DNA of 64,000 bases, taken from Arenicola marina (lineage: Eukaryota; Annelida; Polychaeta; Arenicolidae). How positions within the stretch are numbered: position 1 is the first letter of the stretch; every line of letters begins with the position of its first letter. Below are positions 23,804 through 34,885 of this stretch, one piece after another. The stretch covers positions 17,697,971 to 17,761,970 of the forward strand of contig OZ025257.1 in assembly GCA_964019135.1 (NCBI GenBank), written 5' to 3'. The notes beneath the pieces were generated by a model, which searched no databases, was not told the origin of the DNA, and was given only the letters and a program-made list of their open reading frames with translations. Both the position numbers and the translations under genes were made by a program.

Positions 23804-24019
23804 CGCCACGGCGTGGCCGAGTTGGTAGCGCGTTCGGTTATTGCCGAGTGCGGTTTGCTAGGCCAGCCCAAGCAGCCGGTACGTGGTTCAAATCCCATCT
23901 GCACAAATTCCTTTCTTCCCAAAGAGTAGGCAGTTACTCCAGAGACATGGCTCCTCTCTACTTTGACCATTATCGCGGTAGGACCTACAGAGGTTAAGGT
24001 ACTACTTAAACCAACCAAA
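23804..24019 (+). mobile_element. SINE with tRNA-Ser/Leu-like head
   Basis: The head GGCGTGGCCGAGTTGGTAGC resembles the 5' half of class II tRNAs (Ser/Leu type), and GGTTCAAATCC at 23,885-23,895 is a good B box. The extra-long spacing between the boxes fits a tRNA with a long variable arm. The body carries CCCAAAGAGTAGG, AGTTACTCCAGAGA, ATGGCTCCTCTCTAC and a terminal ACCAACCAAA. This body/tail is shared with the SINEs at 5,059 and 44,657, whose heads are different. No clear target duplication. Confidence 0.75.
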
Positions 24020-24029
24020 TCACGGAAAA

Positions 24030-25310
24030 TTGTTCTATGTGCAAACCCTAAACATGCCTGCGAAGCGAATGTCCAAGCAAAAGTTTCTAATGTCTTGTCC
24101 ACTGATATCCACCTCTTTCTTGCGAGTTTTGCCATAATGTGTCCAGTTCGTAATAACGACGGCAATCGCAATTCCCTCCCATTTCTTGTATTGATCAGGC
24201 TGAAAAAGCTAGGTTGGTTCTCATGGGTTGATGCTGACTCCTATCGGGGCATTGCCGCGTGGCAGGTGTCAACTGTCAATTATATTCTTATTGATATTTT
24301 ATTTCGAATTACTATCCCTCCCTGAAATCGCAAGCATTATTTTATCATCGTTGACAAACCGATATCTTGCACTGATATCGTATCTTGAACATAAACATCC
24401 AGTGCAACGGGGCAGTTTTTGCCCGAATAAAGACCGCTTATGTTTTTTATGTCGCTTTGCTCTCTCGTTGTCGGGTTTGGTGTACCGAAGTCTGGGCGAA
24501 AGACGTGCCGCCACTTGTCAACGTGGCTGATTCCTCTCAGTTTCATTCATACCTAAACGTTATGCCTGTACATCAAAGTGCCACGTTACTATGCGAATAT
24601 ATAGTCTATATTCCGGGTTTATCATGATGTAAATATACATAGAAATAATTTACCAGCAGAACCCGGAAGCGAAGTACGAAAGGGCAGCAAATCCATCCAG
24701 TAACCCTTCGCGCTGTCGTTTCGTCCACGTGAGAAACGACACCACAAGGATGAAAACCTGATTGTTATCCCATTCCAGCAACCAAGACATGAATAATTGA
24801 GCCTGGCTGCAAGGTGAAGGCGTGGATGAGGGCTGGCTGGTCCGTGTCCAGTCTCCCACAGCTGGTGCCTGACATCAGAGAGGAGGCGGAAACCAGCGGC
24901 CTGAACCGGCAGAGGAACCAGCCGGCACGGTCCGTGGCTGCCGGGTTATTCTTTTTTTTCTTCGCCGGCGCCATCTGCTAATTACCTCGTCTCAGTCGGA
25001 CCGATCCAACCGTCTCCAGGAGCGACAATCGCCCATGGCAATGATGCCGTGCCGCGAAATGTAGCCGCCTGTGGCATTAATCCGGGCTGCACCTATCAGC
25101 TATTTCCCATCAATCCCCCTTTGCACCCATCCTCCTGTTGCACTAATGTTGCGTCGTGCCATTTACACATCTCTTCTGTTACATGGTCTTTTCTTGCCCC
25201 AATAGCAGGGTCCACTTAGGTATTTTGTGTGTGCGACGTTCCTGTGGTCCAGCAATCCATGTAACATAACCGATACACTCTAATTTCCTGGGTATCAATA
25301 TCTCTTGCCG
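24030..25310. other. Intergenic, nothing recognised
   Basis: Short open frames on both strands lack motifs, and no tandem array or RNA gene is apparent. Confidence 0.5.
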
Positions 25311-25319
25311 CAGTCTCTC

Positions 25320-25580
25320 GATTCATCAGTCAATTTCACAATCTCAAGATGTTCCAACTAATCGCATGAGGAACAAATCTTACGATGTTCCAACCAATCT
25401 TGTTACGATTACACCAATCACATGATCCCCAAATCTCCTGTGGTACCAATCTTTTAATGCCAAAAATAATTTCCTTTGCACCAAATGATGAATTAACCCA
25501 TTTCCTGCTGCTTGAATCTCACGATGGACTAACCAATCTCAGGTTGCACCAACCTATCCATGCCCCAACCAATCACCAGC
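25320..25580. repeat. Decayed tandem repeat based on ACCAATC
   Basis: Phrases of the form (A)CCAATC, GATGTTCC, TTGCACCAA recur every 20-30 bases (for example near 25,345, 25,390, 25,420, 25,445, 25,530, 25,560). The period is blurred by substitutions and gaps. Confidence 0.5.
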
Positions 25581-25589
25581 GTTTAGCAC

Positions 25590-26425
25590 GCTCATAACTT
25601 TCCATGTAGTTTTTGCTATTCGGCTAAATACAATTGACAAATATTACGACTGCAAATGGAAATGCCAAGAAGAAACACTATTACATCAGTAACTGGGTTC
25701 ATGCCAGTGACTGAATTTTGATCGAAGTTTATATGACGTTCATCATTATTGGACGCGCGGGTTTGGAATATGTGATCCAAATTTTCCAACTGTGCTGCCG
25801 CCCCCACCCCACCCCCCTCCCACACCACCATGCATTTCTCTCCACATCGTATCACAAGAGAATGGCAATCATTTCCATTCGCCCATTGTAATTCATGGAC
25901 TACAGGAGAAATGGCGGCCTATTGTCTCCTATTCTTTCCAACAGCCCCGCAATCTGCGGGCTTAACTATGTCATATCATGTGTCTCACCACCTAATCGAT
26001 CAGCCTTGAGGATCGTACATCGCCAGCCAACTGCGCCTTGCACGCAGCCCACAGCACCTTCCTCCAGTGTCCGCCATTGTCAGCCCCGCCACAAATGGTA
26101 AAAGATGTCGTTTGTTGTTAGGTGGCCAGCCGTTGAAACCTCATCAGGTACAACGGAGGCACTTCGATTCATAGCCCCAGGCGTCGACGCCATTATCCAA
26201 AGTAACAGGCTATAAACTCCAGATTGTCATGAATGCTGTTCTGGATGCTATTTTACCGTTCTGACGAGGAAGGCATTACGTCAATATAACCGGGATAAGA
26301 ATGTATGTTCAGCCGTTAAGGCATTTATGGCTTGATTGGCATCCGTTGGTCTGCGTAAGACATGGATTTGCAGCTTATTTGTGGTTCTTTAGTACTTGTG
26401 ACTGAATAATCCTGAGAACGACGCT
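25590..26425. other. Intergenic, nothing recognised
   Basis: No supported gene or repeat apart from a C-rich run near 25,800-25,820. Confidence 0.5.
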
Positions 26426-26431
26426 GCTAGA

Positions 26432-27776
26432 TCATAGCGCTTCACGACCATGGCGCTGCATGACCATAGCGCCATCGACCATGACGCTGCACGTCCAGGG
26501 CGGTGCATGACCATAGCGCTGTACGACCAGGACGCTGCACGTCCAGGATGCTGCACGACCAAGGTGCTGCAGGACCAGGGCGTTGCACGACCAGGATGCT
26601 GCACGACCAAGGTGCTGCAGGACCAGGGCGCTGCACGACCAGGACGCTGCACGACCAGGATGCTGCACGACCAGGATGCTGCACGACCAAGGTGCTGCAG
26701 GACCCGGGCGCTGCACGACCAGGGCGCTGCACGACCAGGGCGCGGCACGACCAGGATGCTGCACGACCAAGGTGCTGCAGGACCAGGGCGCTGCACGACC
26801 CGGGCGCTGCACGACCAGGGAGCTGCACGACCAGGGCGCTGCACGACCCGGGCGCTGCACGACCAGGGAGCTGCACGACCAGGGCGCTGCACGACCCGGG
26901 CGCTGCACGACCAGGGAGCTGCACGACCAGGGCGCTGCACGACCCGGGCGCTGCACGACCAGGGAGCTGCACGACCAGGGCGCTGCACGACCCGGGCGCT
27001 GCACGACCAGGGCGCGGCATGACCATAGCTCTCATCGACCAAGGTGCTGCACGACCAGGACGCTGCACGACCAGGAGGCTGCACGACCAGGGCGCTGCAC
27101 GACCAGGCGCTGCACGACCAGGGCGCTGTACGACCAGGGCGCTGCACGACCAGGGCGCTGCACGACCAGGGCGCTGCACGACCCGGGCGCTGCACGACCA
27201 GGGCGCTGCACGACCAGGGCGCGGCACGACCAGGATGCTGCACGACCAAGGTGCTGCAGGACCAGGGCGCTGCACGACCAGGGAGCTGCACGACCAGGGC
27301 GCTGCACGACCAGGGCGCTGCACGACCCGGGCGCTGCACGACCAGGGCGCTGCACGACCCGGGCGCTGCACGACCAGGGCGCGGCATGATCATAGCTCTC
27401 ATCGACCAAGGTGCTGCATGACCAGGACGCTGCACGACCAGGAGGCTGCACGACCAGGGCGCTGCACGACCAGGGCGCTGCACGATCAGGGCGCTGCACG
27501 ACCAGGGCGCTGCACGACCAGGACGCTGCACGACCCGGGCGCTGCACGACCAGGGCGCTGCACGACCAGGACGCTGCACGACCAGGGTGCTGCGCGACCA
27601 GGGCGCGGCACGACCAGGGCGCTGCACGACCAGGGCGCTGCACGACCAGGATGCTGCACGACCAGAACGCTGCACGACCAGGGTGCTGCGCGACCAGGGC
27701 GCGGCACGACCAGGGCGCTGCACGACCAGGGCGCTGCACGACCAGGACGCTGCACGACCAGAACGCTGCACGACCC
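26432..27776. repeat. 16-bp minisatellite, about 84 units
   Basis: The basic unit is GGGCGCTGCACGACCA. Variants include GGACGCTGC, GGAGCTGC, AGGTGCTGC and CCGGGCGC in place of the first bases. In 26,800-27,000 a 48-bp higher-order unit (three basic units) repeats about four times. A ~370-bp block beginning with CATAGCTCTCATCGACC recurs at about 27,025 and 27,394. The unit has no stop codon in any frame and 16 is not a multiple of 3, so all frames stay open and give periodic 16-residue 'proteins' on both strands; none is likely to be real. Confidence 0.95.
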
Positions 27777-27789
27777 CTGGCCGCTGACA

Positions 27790-30000
27790 CCACAGCGCCC
27801 ATTTTTCACGTAGGCTACCTTTGATCCTTTTTGCTTTGTAACGCCACATAACGTTCCATCTCATCGCCAGGCGCTTTTTGAACTCCCTCCCAGACGTGTC
27901 ATGTACCACGTGTCGGCCTACAGAGGCGGTGTTAGTGACCGTCCAGGGACCGAGATTAAACGACGGGAAACTTAATTACCCTCGCATCAAAGACCTTCCC
28001 CAAAACGATGGCAGACAAATACATTGCAGAGCAAAAATGGCCAGGCGACGGTAGGATGTGATCACTAAGCTTGAAATTATTCTGTTGCTTTTATCTTTCT
28101 ATTTTTGCCATATTGTGCACTTATTTTACGACTTTCTTATCTTTCTCGTTAACTATCACACGTTTCTCTCACATTCGTCTCATTCTCTGCCTCTCATCTT
28201 TGACGTTGGGAACCAGGAAGGCATTCGTTTTCATGACCTGTGGTTTGAAAAAGATATGAAAGTAATATATATCCATATGACATGTCACAGCCTTAAACAA
28301 AACTAACTTATTATAATAAGAATTCCCCTGACTTGGTCTGAAACGACACGATATTCGGCCATCGTTTTGTGTTCATTGTGGCCCGGCTATCGTACCCTAT
28401 GGTGGTAAATCACGCCATAGTCCCTCCAATGCCCTGCTTACGGCAGGTGCAGTGTTGCGACATCGCAGTGGCAGCCGTTACAAAGTGTCCCATTGACCCA
28501 TCCTCCGACCCTCGTCTGGCACATGGAAGTCTGAGATAGATCAAGGGCCTTACAGAATAACATGTCTCATCGCCAGAATTTTCATCGTTGCCATCATCAG
28601 TTAGTGTTAAGGTTAGTCATATACGTGGTATTCATAAACCATGCTACGTAAATCTACTTGTCGCTAAGTAAAACATTTCTCGAGCATTTACTCGTTCCAA
28701 AATAACAGAAACTCCACAAGATGGAGTTTCTGAATTAGGAAAGTGTCAAAATTATTTTGGATACAATATAACATTTCTGGCATGTAAATCAAACCACTGG
28801 GTGTTTAAGAGGCACTTTCCGTGCGTAGGCTATGTGTGGCTTGTGAATACTGCAAGTAGAAGGAATACACAAAGCTTACCGCTAAGCACACAATTTTAGC
28901 CAGTTTTTCTAGCAAGAAACGGATATTGTCCCTTCAGCAAACGCATTTACATAATAAGGAATTATCCAAATTAAAGTCGACAGCATGTTGTGTTTCTAAA
29001 TACTATAGCAAGGAGAATGTCTGAGCGGCTACGATCGACGAACAGTTTTTTCGTGCGTAACTGTATCATTACCATGATTATTATTATAAATACGTTACAC
29101 ACAAGTGCCTTTCCATGATATGTTCATCACCTCGTATTGTTGGCTCATCACTCAAGCGCGATGATTACTTACTGTTTGCAGCTTTTCTAAATTCTGAAAA
29201 TTCGTTTTCTTCGTGGGCGTTGCATGTCTATCTCTTACCGAGCCAACGGATTTCAAAATGTTCTATTTAGCGTTACGATGACCCATGGCTGTGTTACCCG
29301 GGGAATGACGTATCACGCGGAGTTTCTCCCGGTTTATCGCATATTTGAAGGGGTCACTTCTTTGTAAATAGGAATGAGACGTGCTAATTCGAAGGGGGGC
29401 GACATTACATGCATTTAAAGTATTAGTGTATTTCAATATTCGTAGATCTTTCTTTGCATGCTTACGTCATAAGGAGCAGTCCATAGTATTTTCATCATTA
29501 TATAAATTCACACCTTAACTAACTTAATGTATTGAACGTTTATTTATAACACAGGTTCAAGTAGAAATAGCTGAACAAATTCGAAATATTCTCAGGCAAT
29601 TGTCACAGGTAACGGAACATATGAAACTATGACAATAAAAAGAGCGTCCAGTTCACTTTATATCGAGACTTTATATAATGACTCATTATTCAGTGTATTA
29701 ATTGTAGTAGATCTACCCTAATGAAATATCATTCTATTGACAACGTTCTTCTCTCCGGAATTCAGGTCATTAACAATATCTTGCACCTCTCAACTCGAAT
29801 TACTACTCCAGCACGAATAGATCATGACAATTCTGCCGGTTATGGTATATTGGACACATAAAGATAAAAATAAAACTGTTTCATATCCTCCGATCAACCA
29901 CACTGAGATGGATTCGAAATATAATGATCGCAGATTGTCGTCGCTGATCACGATTCGGTTGCTATTTTGGCCTTGACCTTGTCGCGTCGGCGGCGTGACG
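27790..30000. other. Intergenic, nothing recognised
   Basis: No supported exon, RNA gene or array. The hydrophobic short frame near 28,070 is in AT-rich DNA and has no motif. Confidence 0.5.
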
Positions 30001-30009
30001 TCACATGCC

Positions 30010-30060
30010 AACCAAGATAGAGCGATAGCAATGCTTCTAACGCTATCTTCCATCTTGGTT
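30010..30060. other. Imperfect inverted repeat (hairpin)
   Basis: AACCAAGATAGAGCGATAGC at 30,010-30,029 pairs with GCTATCTTCCATCTTGGTT at 30,042-30,060, leaving a 12-base loop. About 18 pairs with one or two interruptions are possible. A TGACGTCA palindrome lies just upstream at about 29,995. Confidence 0.65.
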
Positions 30061-30479
30061 CACTCGCACCAGAATCATTTTTGCGGTCAACGCACTGTGT
30101 TGCTAAATCATGTGTATTCCTACTCATTTTAACGTATCAGTCGGATCCGACACAAGCCTGGCCTATGTCACTGCATTGCCCGGGGTGGCCACTCTAATTG
30201 TTACAATAGCACCCAGACTTGCGTCACGTTATCCGTTGCGCCGCCAAGTTTATTGACTTGTTTTGCTCAATTCTTCCAATAAATGTTTCATGCAGACACT
30301 GGATAAAAAAAGGATTCTTGATGATGTATGGTTGACGCGCATACATGGGAACCCGGACGAAAATATGCGAAATGGGATACATTTACATAGAAATATATAT
30401 GGTGACGATGTTAAAAGCACGACGCCATATGACAAAGGGCAATGTCTGAACTTATCACACCTTATCATCATTGACACAA

Positions 30480-30905
30480 ATACCGGAGTCTTGAAACTGG
30501 ATATGTTGTATTGTAATGGATATCATTTATGACACTGGGTCTATGACAATGGGTATTTATTGACACTGCGTACTTTTTATGACAATGGATATGTTATACT
30601 GGACTTCTCAACAATGGTATCTATTGTGACACTAGATATTTTGACACTATCTATCTTAAGACAGTAAAAAAAATTTGACACTGGATATTTTAAATGACAT
30701 GACATCGGATAATTATTATGAAACTTGATATTTCTTGTGGCACTTCATATCTCTTATGACACCTGATTTCTCCGACACAACATATCGTATGACATTGGAT
30801 ATCTGATATCTCGTTAATATCTCTTAGATGCGGATGTCTCTTTTGATAATAAGCATCTATTATGACACTTGATAACTCTTATGGCACTTGATATCTCATA
30901 TGGCA
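30480..30905. repeat. Decayed minisatellite based on TATGACACTGGATAT
   Basis: Phrases such as TATGACACTTGATATCTC, GACAATGGATAT and GGCACTTGATATCTC recur every 20-28 bases with heavy substitution. It is an old array with no exact neighbouring copies left. Confidence 0.7.
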
Positions 30906-30909
30906 CTGT

Positions 30910-31790
30910 CTATTTCTCTCGATACATGACCGGCGATCAGTATGCACGCACATAGCGCTTTGGTCTTTAATAATATTGTTGTCTTTACTCGTAAAGTAGC
31001 TGGTCCTATTTTATTTCCAGTACAAATCCCCGTTATGAGGAATCCGTGACGTCGAAAACAACACTTCTTACATTTAATATGCCGTGTTCTATCGGAATTA
31101 TGAGATCCACTGATTTGCAATATATAATCCAGCTCGCAAATCGATTTTAACTTAGAAAAAAAATCAAAATATATCGAACTACGATTTGCAGTGATGGACA
31201 CAAATTGAACATAATGCACAGTTTATTTTTAATTATTGTCGGCCGGTGATCGCTGGCGGAGATGCCACGTGTTCTCGTGAGAACCCCCCCCCCACCCCCT
31301 TTATCGCTCATCACTTCCTATGTCCTTTATTGTCTCCATTTTGCTCAAGCTGCTTGATGATCTTCGGCCCAAATATAGCCTATGATATTAGCAAAAACAA
31401 AGCGAATGCGTTGTTTATTTTTATGCATGATGTTGTGGGATATTCTTAAATTGGTGAGTGATGGCATCTTCCAGCTATAACATAGGCGTTAAAGTTGGGT
31501 CTTCATCAAACCTGCAGGCGAGGGGAGACAAAGTGGGTGATGCCAACCAACCGACACTGTAATCCATTACTATAATCCTACGGCTATTATAATACCACGG
31601 TCCAGCCGAAAACGATGCATCTAATATACAATTTAACATGGAGCCCTGCGGAACTGCCTCTAGTCATATGAACTTAGTAAAACCTTTCCCTTCCATCTTC
31701 CTTTTTCTATGACATCCGTAACCGAAAAAGTAACTGCGTGTTTTCAGATGATGATGGGAAAACGTGGTATTTCAGAATGAAGGGATCGCA
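30910..31790. other. Intergenic, nothing recognised
   Basis: No supported gene. Includes a poly-C run at about 31,285-31,294. Confidence 0.5.
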
Positions 31791-31799
31791 TCCCGCTCC

Positions 31800-31980
31800 A
31801 CGAACTTTTCTGGAGCCCCCCCCCCCCCCCCACCTCGGTCGCAAGTTTTTAAATCTCCGCTGTATAGGGGTATTTTTTTTTCTCCTTCATCACAAATATC
31901 CGATTTTGCTGGCATCAAGGCACCCCTCCACGCCCCCGGCAACAGATTTTTATAATAGTGCCCCCCCCCCCCGGTATGTA
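31800..31980 (-). mobile_element. Decayed copy of the 37.7-kb inverted-repeat transposon
   Basis: GAGC followed by a long C run and then CGGTCGCAAGTTTTT matches the reverse complement of the internal AAAACTTGCGACC plus G-run of the element at 37,738-38,057. A second C run follows at about 31,961-31,974. Ends and target duplication are not clear. Confidence 0.55.
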
Positions 31981-31989
31981 TTTTCCAGA

Positions 31990-34020
31990 TGCCATGTGTA
32001 GCTTGCATAATTCAGATTGCACGTTAATTGCCAGAATATTAGTCCACCTAAGCCAATTTGCTCAACCTGGACTCTACGTTTAGTTCCAAAACTACTGCAA
32101 TCGCAATATGGAGATATCTGGCATCAAGGCAAACATGGCATGGAACATGTAGACATTACCAGCCAAGAACGGATGACTACAACATGCCTTGTCTCTTAAT
32201 AAACACGTTTCGTCCCCGCTATCCGATACCCACTGAAGCCAAAATTAGTCCAATGGCTATTCAGCATGACAGTGGTCCAAAAAGGTTATGTACTAGGTTG
32301 ATCATATGACACATTTTTCCATTACACCGTTTCTTCAATGGTATTCGAGACGACGGAACGGTGTCCCATTTCTAACATTACGGCAAATCTGTACTTGAGT
32401 TCATATTGTAAATATCTCGCCGCAGCAACTTGGATTTGTGTGCATGGCATTAATTCATTTCGTATTTTATATATATATAACATTACTCATGGCTATTGAT
32501 GTCAGTTGGCTCCCGTTTCTAAATCATGACAAGTCATTAGCAACCTAATATATTCTTCTTCGTAACAATTGCCACCCCCACCGCCATGCCCCTCTATTCC
32601 AGTACACACATTCACCAGTCGCTTCTTTCGCAGGACGGTGTCAGTTGACATTAGCAAGTGGCGGCTCGATGAAAATTCATTGTGGCGTTGAACATATTTG
32701 CCGCTAATGTTGGTTTACGCCACATAATCGCCTCTGCCTATTTACGCCAATAATGCCTGAGAGCTTATGCGTAGTGCCTGGAAGCGAGTGGTCAGGTGTT
32801 CACTTTTTAGGAACGTCTCTTTTTTTTGTGACAGGCGCGCTCCAAACCCCTCAGAAATGCAGAAGGAGCAAGACCACCGACCCCCCCCCCCCCCTTCCCA
32901 TTATGAGTTATTGCCACTCGGGCTGGGTCATCAGTTTAAGCTTTCAGCTGCACGACAACGGCAACATGCCTAGCCTATTAGCCGCCGTTCTCTCCCTGGT
33001 TTATTAGCCTATAAGTAACGCGACAGAATTAGCAGCCAACTTGGGCCCATGAGATTAGTTTTCTCCGTGGTGCCGAAAGTGACGTCACAAGCGTAATCAT
33101 TCACTGGGAGGAGCTCGTGTAGCTGAGCTGCGTCATCCAATAGCCGTTGTATACGGCGGCCTATTGCATAACGAAACTGTCGCCGTCACTTGCGCAGAAT
33201 CGACTGGAGGATTTCCCTGTCGCTATGTTCTATTCGTATTTGCATGTAGCATTTATTGATTAGCGTCCGGTATCTCCAAATACTGTTTCTGTTTAATCAA
33301 TGGTGGTGACCCAATTTTTCTTAACCCATATTTCCTATCGATTATCTGGATGTCTTGCTCTTATTATTCTTAATCACATTGTCCCCCCCCCCCACCCCGC
33401 CATCTCTCTCTCTCTCTCTGCTTCCTCACACCCCCTCATGTTCTATCTCTCTCTGCCCTCCAATTTTGCATCGTGCCCCCCCCGCCTCTCACCCCTACCT
33501 CGTTAACGACATTATCGTCACGCTACCAACCTCCAATGAGTCCTTGTTCAGTCACCAGTGGACACGTTTAATAATAGCAGTCATCATCACTAAACCCACC
33601 CATCTCCACCCCCGCCTCTCCCCTTAGTCACCCCCGCCTCTCCCCTCCGCCACCCCCGCCTCCTCTCCCCTCCCCACCCGTCGTCTCCTCCTCCCCCATC
33701 CACATAACGCCACATCCTCAAACACCCACAATTGTTGCCTAAACCGCCCCCCCCCCCCACCCCCCCTCCCTACTCCCTCCCGGTTGTCCATGCATGGGTG
33801 TCACCCAATTTTGAACTGACATTGCCTTCAACCCGACTGCTGTAGGGTTTTACACCCGCCTTTACCTTCCCTTCCCGCCCCATCAAAAGAAATACAAAGC
33901 CTTTTGGCCCCCCCCCCCCCCTCCCTCGCTCACCTGGCCGCATCCTGCACCATACCACCAACTCTCTTACTCCACCCTCTCCCCTCCCCCACCTCCACCA
34001 TCCCATCCACCAAGCCCCCT
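31990..34020. other. Intergenic with C tracts and CT-rich DNA
   Basis: C runs lie at about 32,881, 33,383, 33,748 and 33,909. A TC microsatellite is at about 33,402-33,420, and CCCCGCCTCTC phrases repeat at 33,600-33,665. No convincing exon. Confidence 0.55.
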
Positions 34021-34169
34021 CCTAGCCAGTCATTTAGGTATGTGTTCACGGCACTCCCTGTCTCCAATTGACCGGCCGACACGGCATGAGCTGTGACAGC
34101 GCGGAGGCCGAGGGACTAGGCACTTCCTGCCCATCAGCAAACTGCTGCCGGCGAAGGCTGCGGTTGCCG

Positions 34170-34231
34170 TTAGCGCCGCTGCTGACGTTAGCGCTGCTGC
34201 TGCTGCTGCCGCTAGCGTTGCTGCTGGTGCG

Positions 34232-34262
<31 letters not shown>

Positions 34263-34265
34263 GTG
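34170..34265. repeat. CTG/CAG triplet repeat upstream of the EF-hand gene
   Basis: Interrupted CTG triplets are purest at about 34,227-34,258. The reverse strand would encode runs of Ser or Ala depending on frame. The surrounding 34,060-34,460 is GC-rich with many CpGs, as expected of a promoter-proximal region, but a coding role is unproven. Confidence 0.8.
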
Positions 34266-34648
34266 GCCCGGCGTTCCATTGCAGGCGGGCCGCTGCCGTC
34301 ACAGTCCTGGACACCACCGCGGCAGCCGGTCGCACGCTAACGGGAGGTCCCGGCCAAGGAGTTTACAGTCGCTAGGCGTGAAGCGAGCAGCGCATTGCCT
34401 CACTCATCGGGCGGCAGTACTGGACGCGTACCTTAAGCTGACACCACTCCCGACAGCGCGCTCCATAGATATAGATACATAGAGCACCGACCGTGATATA
34501 CCACACATCTTATCCCAATCGGAAAACAAAAGTGATTAATTTGGTGACTGTGTACTCGTGCGTGTAGCCGTGGCATTTGGTTCGTTTCTCTGACGAGAAG
34601 AGTGACGTAGCAGTAGTAGTAGTATTAGTAAGAGAGGAAGTTTGTCGC

Positions 34649-34656
34649 TATATATA
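34649..34656 (+). promoter_or_regulatory. Possible TATA box of the EF-hand gene
   Basis: TATATATA sits 71-78 bases upstream of the start codon at 34,727, within a near-palindrome CGCTATA...TATAGCG. Its position would place transcription start near 34,680. Simple TA sequence is common in this window, so this is tentative. Confidence 0.35.
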
Positions 34657-34726
34657 TACGTATAGCGGAGGATATCCTACTCGACAGCCATCCAAGGGAG
34701 ACCAGACCACGTGACCTCCTGGCATC

Positions 34727-34885
34727 ATGAGCGGGGCGACGTCCGGCCTGAGTCCGGAACAACTGGAAGCCTACCGGAAACACTTCGAGATGTTTGATCT
34801 CAACGGAGACGGCGCCATCAGCGCCCGGGAACTGAAGAAGGCGGCGCGACAAATGGGCTACAGATTGGATGACGAGCAAATTACG
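34727..34885 (+). CDS. EF-hand gene, exon 1
   Basis: Encodes residues 1-53 and ends at phase 0 before a GTGAGA donor. It contains EF loop 1 (DLNGDGAISARE) and the start of the second hand (DDEQIT). The frame continues into intron sequence with a G-rich run, which marks the boundary. Confidence 0.9.

Noticed and set aside
23804..23900. A functional tRNA-Ser or tRNA-Leu gene
   Set aside because: The anticodon and acceptor stems do not pair convincingly, and the sequence runs on into the shared SINE body.
26432..27776. CRISPR-like array
   Set aside because: Units are contiguous with no unique spacers, and the sequence is animal. The same applies to the 20- and 22-bp arrays.
26389..27909. Large open frames up to 506 codons on both strands
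   Set aside because: They are produced by a stop-free 16-bp tandem unit read in all frames; the peptides repeat every 16 residues with no domain.
34030..34340. Poly-Ser/poly-Ala protein frames opposite the CTG repeat
   Set aside because: They come from triplet-repeat DNA; there are no flanking domains or splice evidence.
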